64,000 nt of DNA from Neisseria dentiae (GTDB lineage: Bacteria; Pseudomonadota; Gammaproteobacteria; Burkholderiales; Neisseriaceae). Under the pieces are notes generated by a model. That model saw only the letters and a program-made list of their open reading frames with translations. It had not been told where the DNA came from and did no database searches. The stretch covers positions 186,001-250,000 of the forward strand of contig NZ_JANIKQ010000001.1 in NCBI RefSeq assembly GCF_024580525.1, read 5' to 3'. Below, piece after piece: positions 41,350-50,003 of the stretch (its first letter is position 1; each line of letters starts with the position of its first letter). The translations under genes were made by a program, and so were the position numbers.

Positions 41350-41733
41350 ATGGCATACAGCAACAAAGTGATCGATCACTACGAAAACCCCCGCAACGTC
41401 GGCTCGTTCGACAAAAACGACGAATCGGTCGGCACCGGCATGGTCGGCGCGCCCGCCTGCGGCGACGTGATGAAGCTGCAGATCAAAGTAAACGGCGAAG
41501 GCGTTATCGAAGACGCAAAATTCAAAACCTACGGCTGCGGCTCAGCCATCGCCTCTTCTTCGCTGATCACCGAATGGGTGAAAGGCAAAAGCCTCGACGA
41601 AGCACTGGCCATCAAAAACAGCGAAATCGCCGAAGAGCTGGAGCTGCCGCCCGTGAAAGTGCACTGCTCGATTCTGGCCGAAGACGCGATTAAAGCCGCC
41701 GTTTCCGACTACAAAAAGAAAAAAGGCGTTTAA
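41350..41733 (+). CDS. iscU: Iron-sulfur cluster scaffold IscU
   Basis: A 127-residue protein starting MAYSNKVIDHYENPRNVGSF. Cluster ligands: Cys37 (GAPACGDVMKLQI), Cys63 (YGCGSAIASSSLI) and Cys106 (KVHCSILAEDAIKAA), plus the LPPVK motif for HscA. It receives sulfur from IscS. A separate promoter is needed because MITE and vapBC sequences separate it from iscS. Confidence 0.96.
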   Translation: MAYSNKVIDHYENPRNVGSFDKNDESVGTGMVGAPACGDVMKLQIKVNGEGVIEDAKFKTYGCGSAIASSSLITEWVKGKSLDEALAIKNSEIAEELELPPVKVHCSILAEDAIKAAVSDYKKKKGV

Positions 41734-41804
41734 CCGTTCAGACGGCCTGCAACGGTTAAAAACACGCAAGGCCGTCTGAAAACACGTTTCAAAAAGGAAT
41801 CGCC

Positions 41805-42047
41805 ATGCCCTTTACCGAAGCGGAAACCCAATCCCTATTGACCGAAAAAGGCATAGGCAAAACCGTGTTGCAGCGTTTGCAGCAAATGGGTTTGGACGAT
41901 GCCGCCAAGCTCGCCCGCGCCGACGTTAACGATATTCTGCAACAAGGCGCGGCCCTAACCGGCTCGAGTTGCTGGAAAAACAGCCCGCAGGCCAAAGCCT
42001 CCGTCACCGCCGCAGTAGCTTGGGCGAAACGGCAAACCAAAGCCTAG
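41805..42047 (+). CDS. Helix-hairpin-helix-like small protein
   Basis: An 80-residue protein starting MPFTEAETQSLLTEKGIGKT. Two short helix-hairpin-helix-like units (GIGKTVLQRLQQMGLDDAA; ARADVNDILQQGAALTGSS) suggest non-specific DNA or protein binding. It lies between iscU and iscA, probably co-transcribed with iscU. Its TAG stop (42045-42047) is part of the CTAG target of the second MITE copy. The function is unknown. Confidence 0.75.
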   Translation: MPFTEAETQSLLTEKGIGKTVLQRLQQMGLDDAAKLARADVNDILQQGAALTGSSCWKNSPQAKASVTAAVAWAKRQTKA

Positions 42048-42232
42048 GGGCTGCCGACAATTAACGCAACGGCGGTATTTTTGGTCAAAATCCCCCGTCT
42101 GCGCGTTAGGTAGCGAAGCGGACTTGCGAAGCTAAAATGCTTGCAAGGTGTTCAACCTTGCTGCGCTTTTTGCCTGCATACGCGTTTTTTGCCTCAAAAA
42201 ACCGCTTCGCCGGTCACGTCGACAGACCCTAG
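42044..42232. mobile_element. MITE copy 2, CTAG target duplication
   Basis: CTAG at 42044-42047 and 42229-42232 flanks a 181-bp element with diverged ends (GGGCTGCCGACAATT; ACGTCGACAGACC). The body is the same as copy 1, plus about 22 extra bases around 42107-42140 (GCGAAGCGGACTTGCGAAGC). It is older than copy 1 by end divergence. It again supplies the stop of the gene on its left. Confidence 0.85.
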
Positions 42233-42313
42233 GGCTTGCTATATACCCGCCCGTTTAAACCGTTGCGGCCGACGCACAACCTGCAATATTTTGGCATCAC
42301 AAGGATAAAGACA

Positions 42314-42634
42314 ATGATCACCCTAACCGAAAAAGCCGCCAACCATATCCAAACCTTTCTCACCAAACGCGGCAAAGGCGAAGGCATCCGCTTGGGCGTG
42401 AAAACCAGCGGCTGCTCCGGCATGGCCTATACTTTGGAATTTGTCGACGACGTGCAACCCGAAGATTTGGTATTCGAAGGCTTTGGCGTGAAAGTATTCG
42501 TCGACCCGAAAAGCCACGTTTACCTCGACGGCACCGAACTCGACTACACCAAAGAAGGCTTGCAGGAAGGCTTTAAGTTCCAAAACCCCAACGTGAAAGA
42601 CGAATGCGGCTGCGGCGAAAGCTTCCATGTTTAG
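42314..42634 (+). CDS. iscA: Iron-sulfur assembly protein IscA
   Basis: A 106-residue A-type carrier starting [20 protein letters not shown]. The three cysteines are in [14 protein letters not shown] and DECGCGESF. It accepts or delivers Fe-S clusters. AAGGATAAAGACA precedes the ATG. It follows the second MITE. hscB, hscA and fdx do not follow, so the cluster is incomplete here. Confidence 0.95.
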   Translation: MITLTEKAANHIQTFLTKRGKGEGIRLGVKTSGCSGMAYTLEFVDDVQPEDLVFEGFGVKVFVDPKSHVYLDGTELDYTKEGLQEGFKFQNPNVKDECGCGESFHV

Positions 42635-42850
42635 CATGGCAAGCGGTGCATAGTGTGTCAACCCAAGAAAAAACACATGCGCCATAATCCGGCTTGCCCC
42701 GAGTATGACGCAACGGTTATGAAAAACTTGAGCGGTTTCACTATAACGCCCTGCCCCGCCTTTCAGTTGCCTTTCAGTTGGAAACCACGGTTCAAAGCCG
42801 GTGTTGCCGGTTCGGCAAATATCCATAAGCCGAGACCTTCGCAAAATACC
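42635..42850. other. Intergenic region without a supported gene
   Basis: It holds fragments of repeats: GGCTTGCCCCGAGTATG (half of the CCGAGTAT palindrome family) at about 42692-42708 and GAGACCTTCGCAAAA (an IS end remnant) near 42832. Confidence 0.4.
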
Positions 42851-42886
42851 TAAAGGCCGTCTGAAAACCTTTTCAGACGGCCTTTA
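42851..42886. terminator. Inverted-DUS terminator between iscA and rluB
   Basis: TAAAGGCCGTCTGAAAA, two bases and TTTTCAGACGGCCTTTA: a perfect 17-bp stem between the region after iscA and the convergent rluB gene. Confidence 0.75.
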
Positions 42887-42902
42887 ACCGTGTTTTAAAC
42901 CC

Positions 42903-43907
42903 TTATCTTCTCCTGCGGCTGCCGGGCAGCGGCATATCCGCCCATTTCATGATATTGGCCACTTCGGCGGGGTTCAGCTCGTAAAACTGGCCGCGCTTGA
43001 GGCGGTTGGGCAGGCCGATGGGGCCGAAGCCCACGCGCACCAGGCGGCTGACGGTTAGGCCGAAGTGCTCGAAAATGCGGCGCACTTCGCGGTTGCGGCC
43101 TTCTTTAATCACGATGTTATACCATTTGTTCGCCCCTTCGCCGCCCTGCTCGTAAATACGCTCGGCCCTCGCCAAGCCGTCTTCCAGCATCACGCCTTCT
43201 TCGGTAAGCGTTTTCATTTGTTCGGCCGTTAATTCGCCGAGCACACGCACGGCGTATTCGCGCTCCACTTCAAAGCTGGGGTGGGCGAAACGGTTTACCA
43301 GTTCGCCTGAGGTGGTAAGAATCAACAGGCCGCTGGTGTTGATGTCCAAGCGGCCGATGGCCACCCAGCGGCTGCTGGCGGCCTGCGGCAGGCGGTCGAA
43401 AATGCTCACGCGCCCTTGCGGATCATCGCGCGATACGATTTCGCCCTCCTGTTTGTAATAAAGAATGATGCGCGGCAGACGGTCGGGCCATTTAAGCTTG
43501 ATCACACTGCCTTTCACCTGCACTTGGTCGTCGGGCGACACTTTGTCGCCCAATTGCGCGGTTTTGCCGTTCACCGTTACCAAGCCTTGGGTAATCCATT
43601 CTTCCATTTCGCGGCGCGAACCCACACCCGATGCGGCCAGCGCTTTTTGCAGGCGCACCGGCTCGAAGCTTTCCAAATCGGCGCGTTTTTCTTTCAAATC
43701 GCGGGCACGCTCCATAATTTTTTGGTTGGGGTTGCGCACCACCAGTTTTTTGGCGCGCGCCGCCTGCGTTTTCGGTGCGGCGCCCTGATCGCGTTTCGGC
43801 TTGGCTTTGAGGCCGTCTGAAACTTTTTCAGACGGCCTGCGGGCGGGCTTTTTCTTATCCGCCACACCATCGCGGAATTCGCGTTTGCTTACGGTTTTTT
43901 TAGACAT
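42903..43907 (-). CDS. rluB: 23S rRNA pseudouridine synthase RluB
   Basis: A 334-residue protein starting MSKKTVSKREFRDGVADKKK; AGGAG precedes the ATG at 43907. A basic N-terminal tail of about 80 residues is followed by an S4 domain (RLQKALAASGVGSRREMEEW) and the RsuA-type catalytic motif AIGRLDINTSGLLILTTSG. REVRRIFEHFGLTVSRLVRV fits RluB, which modifies 23S rRNA near 2605. An inverted DUS pair is encoded in frame near residues 18-30 as RRPSEKVSDGL. Confidence 0.9.
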   Translation of the reverse strand: MSKKTVSKREFRDGVADKKKPARRPSEKVSDGLKAKPKRDQGAAPKTQAARAKKLVVRNPNQKIMERARDLKEKRADLESFEPVRLQKALAASGVGSRREMEEWITQGLVTVNGKTAQLGDKVSPDDQVQVKGSVIKLKWPDRLPRIILYYKQEGEIVSRDDPQGRVSIFDRLPQAASSRWVAIGRLDINTSGLLILTTSGELVNRFAHPSFEVEREYAVRVLGELTAEQMKTLTEEGVMLEDGLARAERIYEQGGEGANKWYNIVIKEGRNREVRRIFEHFGLTVSRLVRVGFGPIGLPNRLKRGQFYELNPAEVANIMKWADMPLPGSRRRR

Positions 43908-44037
43908 TTCGGGTTCTCCTAACGCGTTTTGCTGCCTGAACAAAACGGTTCTTCTGCGGCCTTGCGGCGGGCAGGTCGGGTTGGTAAAAAGGTTTTTTCA
44001 GACGGCCTGTATTATTAGAAACCTGGCCGTCTGAAAC

Positions 44038-44664
44038 TTAATTCAAACGGATATCGGCGTTTCCGCTTTCAGGGGTTTCCTGCTCTTCAAATGTTTCCGG
44101 CTCTTCGCCACTGTCGGCCGGTTCGATCAAATCGGGCAGCACCAGTTCGCCCAATTCGGTCAGCGGCGGCAGCTCTTCCAAACTTTCGAGCTGCAAATCG
44201 CTTAAAAACACATGAGTGGTGGCCCACAGCGCGGGGCGGCCGACCGAATCGCGGTGGCCGATGATTTCAATCCAGCCCCTGTCTTGCAGCGTCTGCATCA
44301 CGTTTTGCGACACCGCCACGCCACGTATGCCCTCTATGTCGCCGCGCGTAACCGGCTGCTGGTAGGCGATAATCGCCAGCGTTTCCATCACCGCACGCGA
44401 ATAGCGCGGCGCACGCTGCTCCTGCAAACTGCCCAGCCGCTCAAACGCCGCCTGCGCGATTTGGAAACGCCAGCCCTCGTGGGTGTGGGTTAATTGCAGG
44501 GCGCGGTTATGCCAGCGTGCTTTCAGGTTGGCCAGCACATCGATCAGTTTATCCTGCGACAGCGGCGGCACACACAGCTCGCGCATGGTTTTTTCGCTTA
44601 AAGGCTCGGTTTGGGTTAAAAGCGCGGCTTCGATCAGCGCATCGGGGGGGAGTTTTTCGGTCAT
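44038..44664 (-). CDS. scpB: Segregation and condensation protein ScpB
   Basis: A 208-residue protein starting MTEKLPPDALIEAALLTQTE. Two winged-helix domains: PLSEKTMRELCVPPLSQDKL to WRFQIAQ, and RYSRAVMETLAIIAYQQPVTRGDIEGIRG with GRPALWATTHVFLSDLQL. ScpB dimers bind ScpA in the SMC condensin. scpA is not adjacent in this window. The acidic C-terminal tail (about 45 residues) is typical. The last codons come from a DUS region downstream. Confidence 0.92.
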   Translation of the reverse strand: MTEKLPPDALIEAALLTQTEPLSEKTMRELCVPPLSQDKLIDVLANLKARWHNRALQLTHTHEGWRFQIAQAAFERLGSLQEQRAPRYSRAVMETLAIIAYQQPVTRGDIEGIRGVAVSQNVMQTLQDRGWIEIIGHRDSVGRPALWATTHVFLSDLQLESLEELPPLTELGELVLPDLIEPADSGEEPETFEEQETPESGNADIRLN

Positions 44665-44742
44665 GGTTTAGATGGGATTTGTGGTTAAGGTTTTCAGGCG
44701 GCCTTTTTGTAAAATAGGCAGTCTAAAAATGTATCTGTAAAT

Positions 44743-45570
44743 TTACTTTTTAGCTGTACAACCTACAAGCTGAAGCTCTTGAGGACTTAATTTATCAGGT
44801 ATGTCAGAATAAATTTCGAACATTCTCTGTATTGCTGCAACCAAATAATTTTCTGCAACATCTATAGCAGATGCAGCATAAAGTTCTTCTACTTCCGTTT
44901 TAACCCCAATCCCTCTATCAAAGTCAATCATACGATAAAAGCCTAGAGGATAAGTATGTGTATTACTAGAGAACCATTTATAAAGAAACTTAAATAACTG
45001 CTTATCTCTACCACTTTTTTCTTCAATTTGCTCTCTACTCAGCAAAAGTGCTTTTTTACCTTTCAAGCATTCTTTTTTAAGATTTTCAGGAAAGGATTGA
45101 AAATGACTGTTCATGGTAAGTTTATTCCGGATTTGTTCTATCATTTCCTGTTTTACTTCAAAATTATTAGAACTATCTTGACCAATGAAAGAAAACATAT
45201 CTTCACGAGAAAAAATATCGTGTAGATTAAAAACTTGCTTTCTCATACTTCGCTCTTCATCAGAAATGTCATCAAAACACAAATAAAAAAGTGTATGGAA
45301 ACATTCCATTAAATTTCTCGTTAAACTGAATGTTGAAGCATAATCCCAATTATCAGGAATAAATTTTTCAGGAATATTATGAGTATTCAAACGCTCCAAA
45401 CTTAAAGCAATTACGCACATTCTTGTAAATAATACAGAAGCCCAAAATACCCTATCTTCTTCGGACATTCTACCTGCACCTAGCTTAGATATTTTACATG
45501 CCAGTTTTCTCGTCCGTACAAAGCTTTTAAAAGCTGAATTAAAACTTCTATTTCCAAGTAAAGTATTCAT
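44743..45570 (-). CDS. Unknown AT-rich protein, possibly DUF5677-like
   Basis: A 275-residue protein starting MNTLLGNRSFNSAFKSFVRT. It is helical throughout, with SLTRNLMECFHTLFYLCFDD, then SMRKQVFNLHDIFSREDMFSF. The pattern recalls DUF5677-type, HEPN-like helical proteins, but I cannot assign it. Base composition is far richer in A+T than its neighbours, and no DUS lies inside. It sits alone between scpB and the rbgA fragment, so recent acquisition is likely. A defence or stress role is conceivable only. Confidence 0.7.
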   Translation of the reverse strand: MNTLLGNRSFNSAFKSFVRTRKLACKISKLGAGRMSEEDRVFWASVLFTRMCVIALSLERLNTHNIPEKFIPDNWDYASTFSLTRNLMECFHTLFYLCFDDISDEERSMRKQVFNLHDIFSREDMFSFIGQDSSNNFEVKQEMIEQIRNKLTMNSHFQSFPENLKKECLKGKKALLLSREQIEEKSGRDKQLFKFLYKWFSSNTHTYPLGFYRMIDFDRGIGVKTEVEELYAASAIDVAENYLVAAIQRMFEIYSDIPDKLSPQELQLVGCTAKK

Positions 45571-45771
45571 CTAATCAGTTTTCTAATAAAAATAACCACC
45601 TTATCAAACGAACTATTCTTCAAAAATCTGGTTAAACATATTTAGTAACACACAAGTTGAGTAGAGACTCAACCTATCATTTTAAATTTTCGTTATGTTT
45701 AACAACCCAAGCAGTCTGATTATTTTCAGACGGCCTATTTTCTACTGCCATCTGAAATCTTATTTACCACC
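45571..45771. other. Intergenic region without a supported gene
   Basis: AT-rich. It has the partial palindrome GTTGAGTAGAGACTCAAC (about 45654-45671), a member of the GTAGGTTGGGTT repeat family, and a degenerate DUS near 45728. Confidence 0.4.
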
Positions 45772-45972
45772 CTATTGCAATTTCTGCTCTTTTCGTTCCA
45801 GTTTTCTAGCTTCCCTTGCGGCTTTAAGCTCGGTTTCTTTTTGACAAGCGGTTTTCAGCCAGCTTTCCCATTGGTTCGGTGTTTCCAGGGTGATGCGCCT
45901 GATTTGGCCGTCGCGGAAATCGGTGAAGATGTTTTCGGCGGCTTTTTGGTAGCAAGTCGTAGGTTGGGTCAT
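45772..45972 (-). pseudogene. Duplicated 3' fragment of rbgA/ylqF
   Basis: Translated, CYQKAAENIFTDFRDGQIRR and ITLETPNQWESWLKTACQKE, then LKAAREARKLERK, closely match the last 60 residues of the GTPase at 46348-47280. The first codons (MTQPT) come from a GTAGGTTGGGTCATGACCCAACC palindrome at 45957-45984, not from a gene. It is therefore a truncated copy of the 3' end, placed about 400 bp downstream of the original, beyond the lipoprotein gene. Confidence 0.85.
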
Positions 45973-46009
45973 GACCCAACCTACCCGGCTGAAACATAAG
46001 CTAATCTTT

Positions 46010-46351
46010 CTACTTCAATAGATTAAACCCGCGCTTTCCGGCTTCGGATAAATCTTGTTCGGCAATAGTATATACATTAATGCTGCCGGTTTGGCCGCCG
46101 CACACGGAGGGGAACATCATACCGTGCAGAGTTTGTTTTTCGGCGGCATACACGCGTATGCCCTGTAATTCTTTTTTCATGGCTTCGGGGCTGATGCCGC
46201 CGCCTTCGCATTGGCGCGAGCCGTCGGATTTGTAGATTCGGACGCGCTTTTCTGATGGTTCGGTTGCCGGCTTGTTCAGGCCGTCTGAATGGGCGCAGGC
46301 GGTTAAAGATAAGATGCCTGCCCATAATGCGGCGGAAAATATCGGTTTCAT
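46010..46351 (-). CDS. Small lipoprotein
   Basis: A 113-residue protein starting MKPIFSAALWAGILSLTACA. Lipobox SLTAC with Cys19. The mature part has two further cysteines (SRQCEGGGISPEAMKKEL, FPSVCGGQTGSINVYTI), possibly a disulfide. The start overlaps the rbgA stop (ATGA), so it is coupled to that gene. Family unknown. DUS codons (GLNKPATEPSEK region, HSDGLN) occur near residue 22. Confidence 0.75.
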   Translation of the reverse strand: MKPIFSAALWAGILSLTACAHSDGLNKPATEPSEKRVRIYKSDGSRQCEGGGISPEAMKKELQGIRVYAAEKQTLHGMMFPSVCGGQTGSINVYTIAEQDLSEAGKRGFNLLK

Positions 46352-47280
46352 GATGATTTTCCTTTTCTCTCTGCCTTTCTGGCTTCCCTTGCGGCTTTAA
46401 GCTCGGCTTCTTTCTGTTTGGCCGCTTTCAGCCAGCTTTCCCATTGGTGCGGTGTTTCTAAGGTGATGCGCCCGATTTGGCCGTCTCGGAAATCGGTGAG
46501 GGTGTTTTCGGCGGCTTTTTGGTAGTTGATGCGGCCGCCGCTTAAAACTGCGCCGCGTTTTTTGGCAATCCATTCGAGCCAGTCGGTGTCTTGCCAATGG
46601 CTGCTGGGGTCTTTGTCGGCCTGATAACGCGTTTGCAGCAGCGGCAGGTAGTGGCGGCGCAGGTAGTCTAAAAGTTCGAGGGCGACTTCTTCTTCGTCGA
46701 GCGCGTTGCGGCCGACGGCGCCGCTGGCGGCGAGGTTGTAGCCACCCTCTTCGACGATGATTTTCGGCCACAACATGCCGGGGGTGTCGTAGAGCCAAAA
46801 GTCGTCGGCGAGAAACAGGCGCTGTTCGGCTTTGGTGATGCCGGGTTCGTTGCCGGTTTTGGCGGATTTTTTGCCGATCATGCCGTTAATCAGGGTGGAT
46901 TTGCCGACGTTGGGAATGCCGCAAATCAATACGCGCAGGGGTTTGTCGATGCCGCCGCGGTTGGGCATCATGGCGCGGCAGGCGCGGGTGATTTTGGCGG
47001 TGGCGGCGGTTTCTGAGGAATCGAGCGCGATGGCTTGGGTATCGGGGCGGCTGTTGTAGTGTTCGAGCCAAATTGCGGTGCGTTCGGGGTCGGCCAAATC
47101 CTGTTTGTTGAGGATTTTAAGCTTGGGCTTGCCTTTGGAAAGCTGCGCCAGCAGGGGGTTTTCGCTGGATGCGGGCAGGCGGGCGTCGAGCATTTCGATT
47201 ACCATATCCACGCTTTTGATGCGCTCGGCGATGGCCTTTTTGGCTTTGTTCATGTGGCCGGGAAACCATTGGATTGCCAT
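46348..47280 (-). CDS. rbgA: Ribosome biogenesis GTPase RbgA/YlqF
   Basis: A 310-residue circularly permuted GTPase starting MAIQWFPGHMNKAKKAIAER. Motif order G4 (ILNKQDLAD), then G1 (GIPNVGKSTLING), G2 and G3 (DTPGML). The C-terminal domain ends LKAAREARKAERKGKSS. It acts in late assembly of the 50S subunit. Its 3' end exists as a second, truncated copy at 45772-45972. A short Correia-like element lies upstream of it. Confidence 0.93.
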   Translation of the reverse strand: MAIQWFPGHMNKAKKAIAERIKSVDMVIEMLDARLPASSENPLLAQLSKGKPKLKILNKQDLADPERTAIWLEHYNSRPDTQAIALDSSETAATAKITRACRAMMPNRGGIDKPLRVLICGIPNVGKSTLINGMIGKKSAKTGNEPGITKAEQRLFLADDFWLYDTPGMLWPKIIVEEGGYNLAASGAVGRNALDEEEVALELLDYLRRHYLPLLQTRYQADKDPSSHWQDTDWLEWIAKKRGAVLSGGRINYQKAAENTLTDFRDGQIGRITLETPHQWESWLKAAKQKEAELKAAREARKAERKGKSS

Positions 47281-47315
47281 AGTGTGCTGCTCTTTCGGGG
47301 TTGCGCGGCTTACGG

Positions 47316-47378
47316 CGGATTAACAAAAACTGATACGGCGTTGCCTCGCCTGGTCTCAATTCTTGTTAATCCACTATA
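47316..47378. mobile_element. Internally deleted Correia-like element
   Basis: GGATTAACAAAAACTG on the left and TTGTTAATCCACTATA on the right are Correia ends. Only about 30 bp of the body remain (ACGGCGTTGCCTCGCC). It lies 36 bp upstream of the rbgA start, where it could carry promoter signals. Confidence 0.65.
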
Positions 47379-47526
47379 AAAGGCCGTCTGAAAAGTTGTT
47401 AGGGGAACGTTTGTCGGATAGTAATCAGGCAGCCCGAAAGCAGGCTGCCTGAATGTTTGCGGCATTATAACACGGAGCGGGATTTGCTTTCAGACGGCCT
47501 GAAATCGGAAAAGGCCGTCTGAAAAC

Positions 47527-48381
47527 TCAGCGTTCCGCCAAACGGTTAAGCTGACGGTGGCGCACCAGCAGTTCGTAGTGCCCTTGCAGGCGCTCGGCCA
47601 GTTTTTCCACCACATACACCGAGCGGTGCTGGCCGCCGGTGCAGCCTATGCCGATGGTAACGTAGCTGCGGCTTTCCACCTGCATCTGCGGCAGCCAGCG
47701 GCTCATGAAGTTACCGATGTCGTTAATCATTTCCTGCACGGCGGGCTGGTTGCCCAAATAATCCTGAATCGGTTTGTCCATGCCGTTGAATGGGCGCAGT
47801 TCGGTGTCGTAATAAGGGTTGGGCAGGCTGCGCATATCGAACAGAAAATCAACGTTGGTGGGCACGCCGTATTTGAAGCCGAACGATTCCAAAATCACCA
47901 GCAGGCCCTGCCGCTCATGCTTAAGCCATTGCTGCACGGTGTGGCGCAGCTGCTGGGCGTTCATTTTTGAAGTGTCGATGCAGTAGGCGGCTTCGCGCAG
48001 GGGAAACAGCCAGATTTTTTCCTGTTGCAGGCTCTCCAGCAGGGTCAGGGTTTGGCCGGAAAGGGGGTGGCTGCGGCGGGTTTCCGAAAAACGGCGCACC
48101 AAAACGCCTTCTTCGGCTTCGAGAAATAAAATTTCCACTTCGTGCCCCTGCTCCCGCAGGGCTTGGATTTGGGTTTGCGCTTCTTTGATGTCGATGCGCG
48201 AGCGGATATCTATGCTGATGCCCAATTGGGTGACTTCGCTGCTCTCGGCATGGTAGGCCACCAGATCGGGCAGGAGTTTGATGGGCAGGTTATCGACGCA
48301 GTAGTAGCCCAAATCTTCCAGAAGTTTGAGCGCAACAGACTTTCCCGAGCCGGAAAGCCCGCTAATCAATACTATTTTCAT
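47527..48381 (-). CDS. rapZ: RNase adapter protein RapZ
   Basis: A 284-residue protein starting [20 protein letters not shown]. Walker A GLSGSGKS (8-15), RRSHPLS, the C-terminal [23 protein letters not shown] and [20 protein letters not shown] are RapZ hallmarks. In E. coli it directs RNase E to GlmZ and so controls amino-sugar synthesis. It overlaps hprK by 20 nt and ends the ptsN-hprK-rapZ operon. A DUS terminator follows near 47508-47524. Confidence 0.94.
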   Translation of the reverse strand: MKIVLISGLSGSGKSVALKLLEDLGYYCVDNLPIKLLPDLVAYHAESSEVTQLGISIDIRSRIDIKEAQTQIQALREQGHEVEILFLEAEEGVLVRRFSETRRSHPLSGQTLTLLESLQQEKIWLFPLREAAYCIDTSKMNAQQLRHTVQQWLKHERQGLLVILESFGFKYGVPTNVDFLFDMRSLPNPYYDTELRPFNGMDKPIQDYLGNQPAVQEMINDIGNFMSRWLPQMQVESRSYVTIGIGCTGGQHRSVYVVEKLAERLQGHYELLVRHRQLNRLAER

Positions 48382-49396
48382 GGCTGGTTTCGTTTTCTTT
48401 CAGCATGCTTTGGTGGCGTTCCAAAAATTCTTTGGTGCTGTCTTTGCCGCGCAACTGCAAAATATAGTTGCGCACGGCGGCTTCGACCAATACGGCCAGG
48501 TTGCGGCCCACCGCCACGGGCAGGGTAACCGAGCGCACGCTGACATCTAAAATGGATTCGGTTTCCGAACGGATGCTCAAACGGTCGAGCCGTTTCATGT
48601 AGTCATCGTCGGCGGCAACCAAATTAATGATTAATTGAAGGATTTTTTTGGGGCGGATAGACGTTTCGCCGAAAATATGGCGGATGTTCAACACCCCCAG
48701 CCCGCGCACTTCGAGAAAGTCTTTCAGCATGGGCGGGCAGCGGCCGTCGAGCGTTTCGGGGCCTGTGCGGTAAAGTTCGACCGCATCGTCGGCAATCAGA
48801 CTGTGCCCGCGCGAAATGAGTTCCAACGCCAGCTCACTTTTACCCAGGCCGGATTGGCCGGTAATCAGCACGCCGATTTCAAACACATCGAGAAACACGC
48901 CGTGCTTCACGGTGGAAACCGCCAGCGTGCGTTGCAGGTAAATCCGCAGCACGTCCATCAAATGCGGGCTTTCCAGTTTGGACGTGAGCAGCGGGATATT
49001 GTTGGTATGGCAGTAGTCGCGCAGCATGGGCGACACGGGCAGGCCGTTGGCCACAATCACCACCGACATGGGAATATCAAACAGCGCGCCGAAGCTCTCT
49101 TCGGGGTTGCCATTTGCCTGCACCTGGCGCATGGGGCGGGTTTTGTCCACCATCGTGCTCAGGTCGCTGAGGTTGTCGACCCCCTCTTCCATGCGCTTCA
49201 GAAATTCGGCTTCGGCCACGCCGATTACCTGCACTTGGTTGGGGTGGATAAAATTCAAATGGCCGACCAGCGCCAAAACGGGCTTGTCGGCCTTGATGCC
49301 GATGCGGTTGTCGGCTCCCGCCGTACCGGCCGCCCAAGCCAGTTGCAGCTTGTGCTGGTTGTCCTGATACAGGCGGCGGACGGAAATACTGGGCAT
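48362..49396 (-). CDS. hprK: HPr kinase/phosphorylase
   Basis: A 344-residue protein starting [20 protein letters not shown]. The P-loop is [19 protein letters not shown] (about residues 170-188), followed by DDAVELYR and the HprK signature [17 protein letters not shown]. It phosphorylates and dephosphorylates HPr on serine. In Neisseria, with an incomplete sugar PTS, it probably acts in regulation with PtsN. It starts 3 bp after the ptsN stop. Confidence 0.94.
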   Translation of the reverse strand: MPSISVRRLYQDNQHKLQLAWAAGTAGADNRIGIKADKPVLALVGHLNFIHPNQVQVIGVAEAEFLKRMEEGVDNLSDLSTMVDKTRPMRQVQANGNPEESFGALFDIPMSVVIVANGLPVSPMLRDYCHTNNIPLLTSKLESPHLMDVLRIYLQRTLAVSTVKHGVFLDVFEIGVLITGQSGLGKSELALELISRGHSLIADDAVELYRTGPETLDGRCPPMLKDFLEVRGLGVLNIRHIFGETSIRPKKILQLIINLVAADDDYMKRLDRLSIRSETESILDVSVRSVTLPVAVGRNLAVLVEAAVRNYILQLRGKDSTKEFLERHQSMLKENETSHENSID

Positions 49397-49399
49397 AAC

Positions 49400-49849
49400 T
49401 TACTCTTCGCTCAAAAGCCGCTGCACTTCTTCGGGCGATGCGGCAACCGATAAAGCCTCGCGCACGGATTTCTGCGAAAACCGGCCGGCGAGTTTCGACA
49501 ACACTTCCAAATGCTCGCCGGTGGCGTTTTCAGGCACCAGCAAAACGAAAATCAACGAAACCGGCTTGCCGTCGGGCGCATCGAAAGGCACCGGCTCTTT
49601 AGTGCGGATAAACGCGCCCACCGCTTTTTTTACCGAAGCATGACGGCCGTGCGGAATCGCTACGCCCTGCCCCAAGCCGGTGGTGCCGAGCTTTTCGCGC
49701 GCAAACAGGCAGTCGAACACATCGGCCCGCGCCAATCCGGCTTCGTTTTCCAACAACAGCCCCGCCTGCTCGAACACGCGCTTTTTACTGCTGACTTCCA
49801 AATCCAGCTCAATATGGGATAAAGGCAAGATTTCGCTGATCAGGCTCAT
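49400..49849 (-). CDS. ptsN: PTS IIA-like nitrogen-regulatory protein PtsN
   Basis: A 149-residue EIIA-Ntr domain starting MSLISEILPLSHIELDLEVS. The phospho-accepting His is in GVAIPHGRHASV (about residue 72). It is first in the operon with hprK and rapZ. It takes phosphate from the nitrogen PTS and controls transport and stress functions. The combination suggests a purely regulatory PTS branch. Confidence 0.93.
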   Translation of the reverse strand: MSLISEILPLSHIELDLEVSSKKRVFEQAGLLLENEAGLARADVFDCLFAREKLGTTGLGQGVAIPHGRHASVKKAVGAFIRTKEPVPFDAPDGKPVSLIFVLLVPENATGEHLEVLSKLAGRFSQKSVREALSVAASPEEVQRLLSEE

Positions 49850-50003
49850 ATCAATCTCTTAACTTATGTAAGCAAAACAGATGCGGATTGTACCTACTGT
49901 TGGGTCAAATCTCAAATTTTTCAGCCCTGCTTTACATAATTCCGCGCCGCTCTTTAACTATTTATTTTTAAACAATTCAGCCACTTATAACCAAGTCATA
50001 TTC

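Noticed and set aside
48635..49453. 272-codon plus-strand open frame
   Set aside because: Antisense to hprK, whose P-loop and signature are complete.
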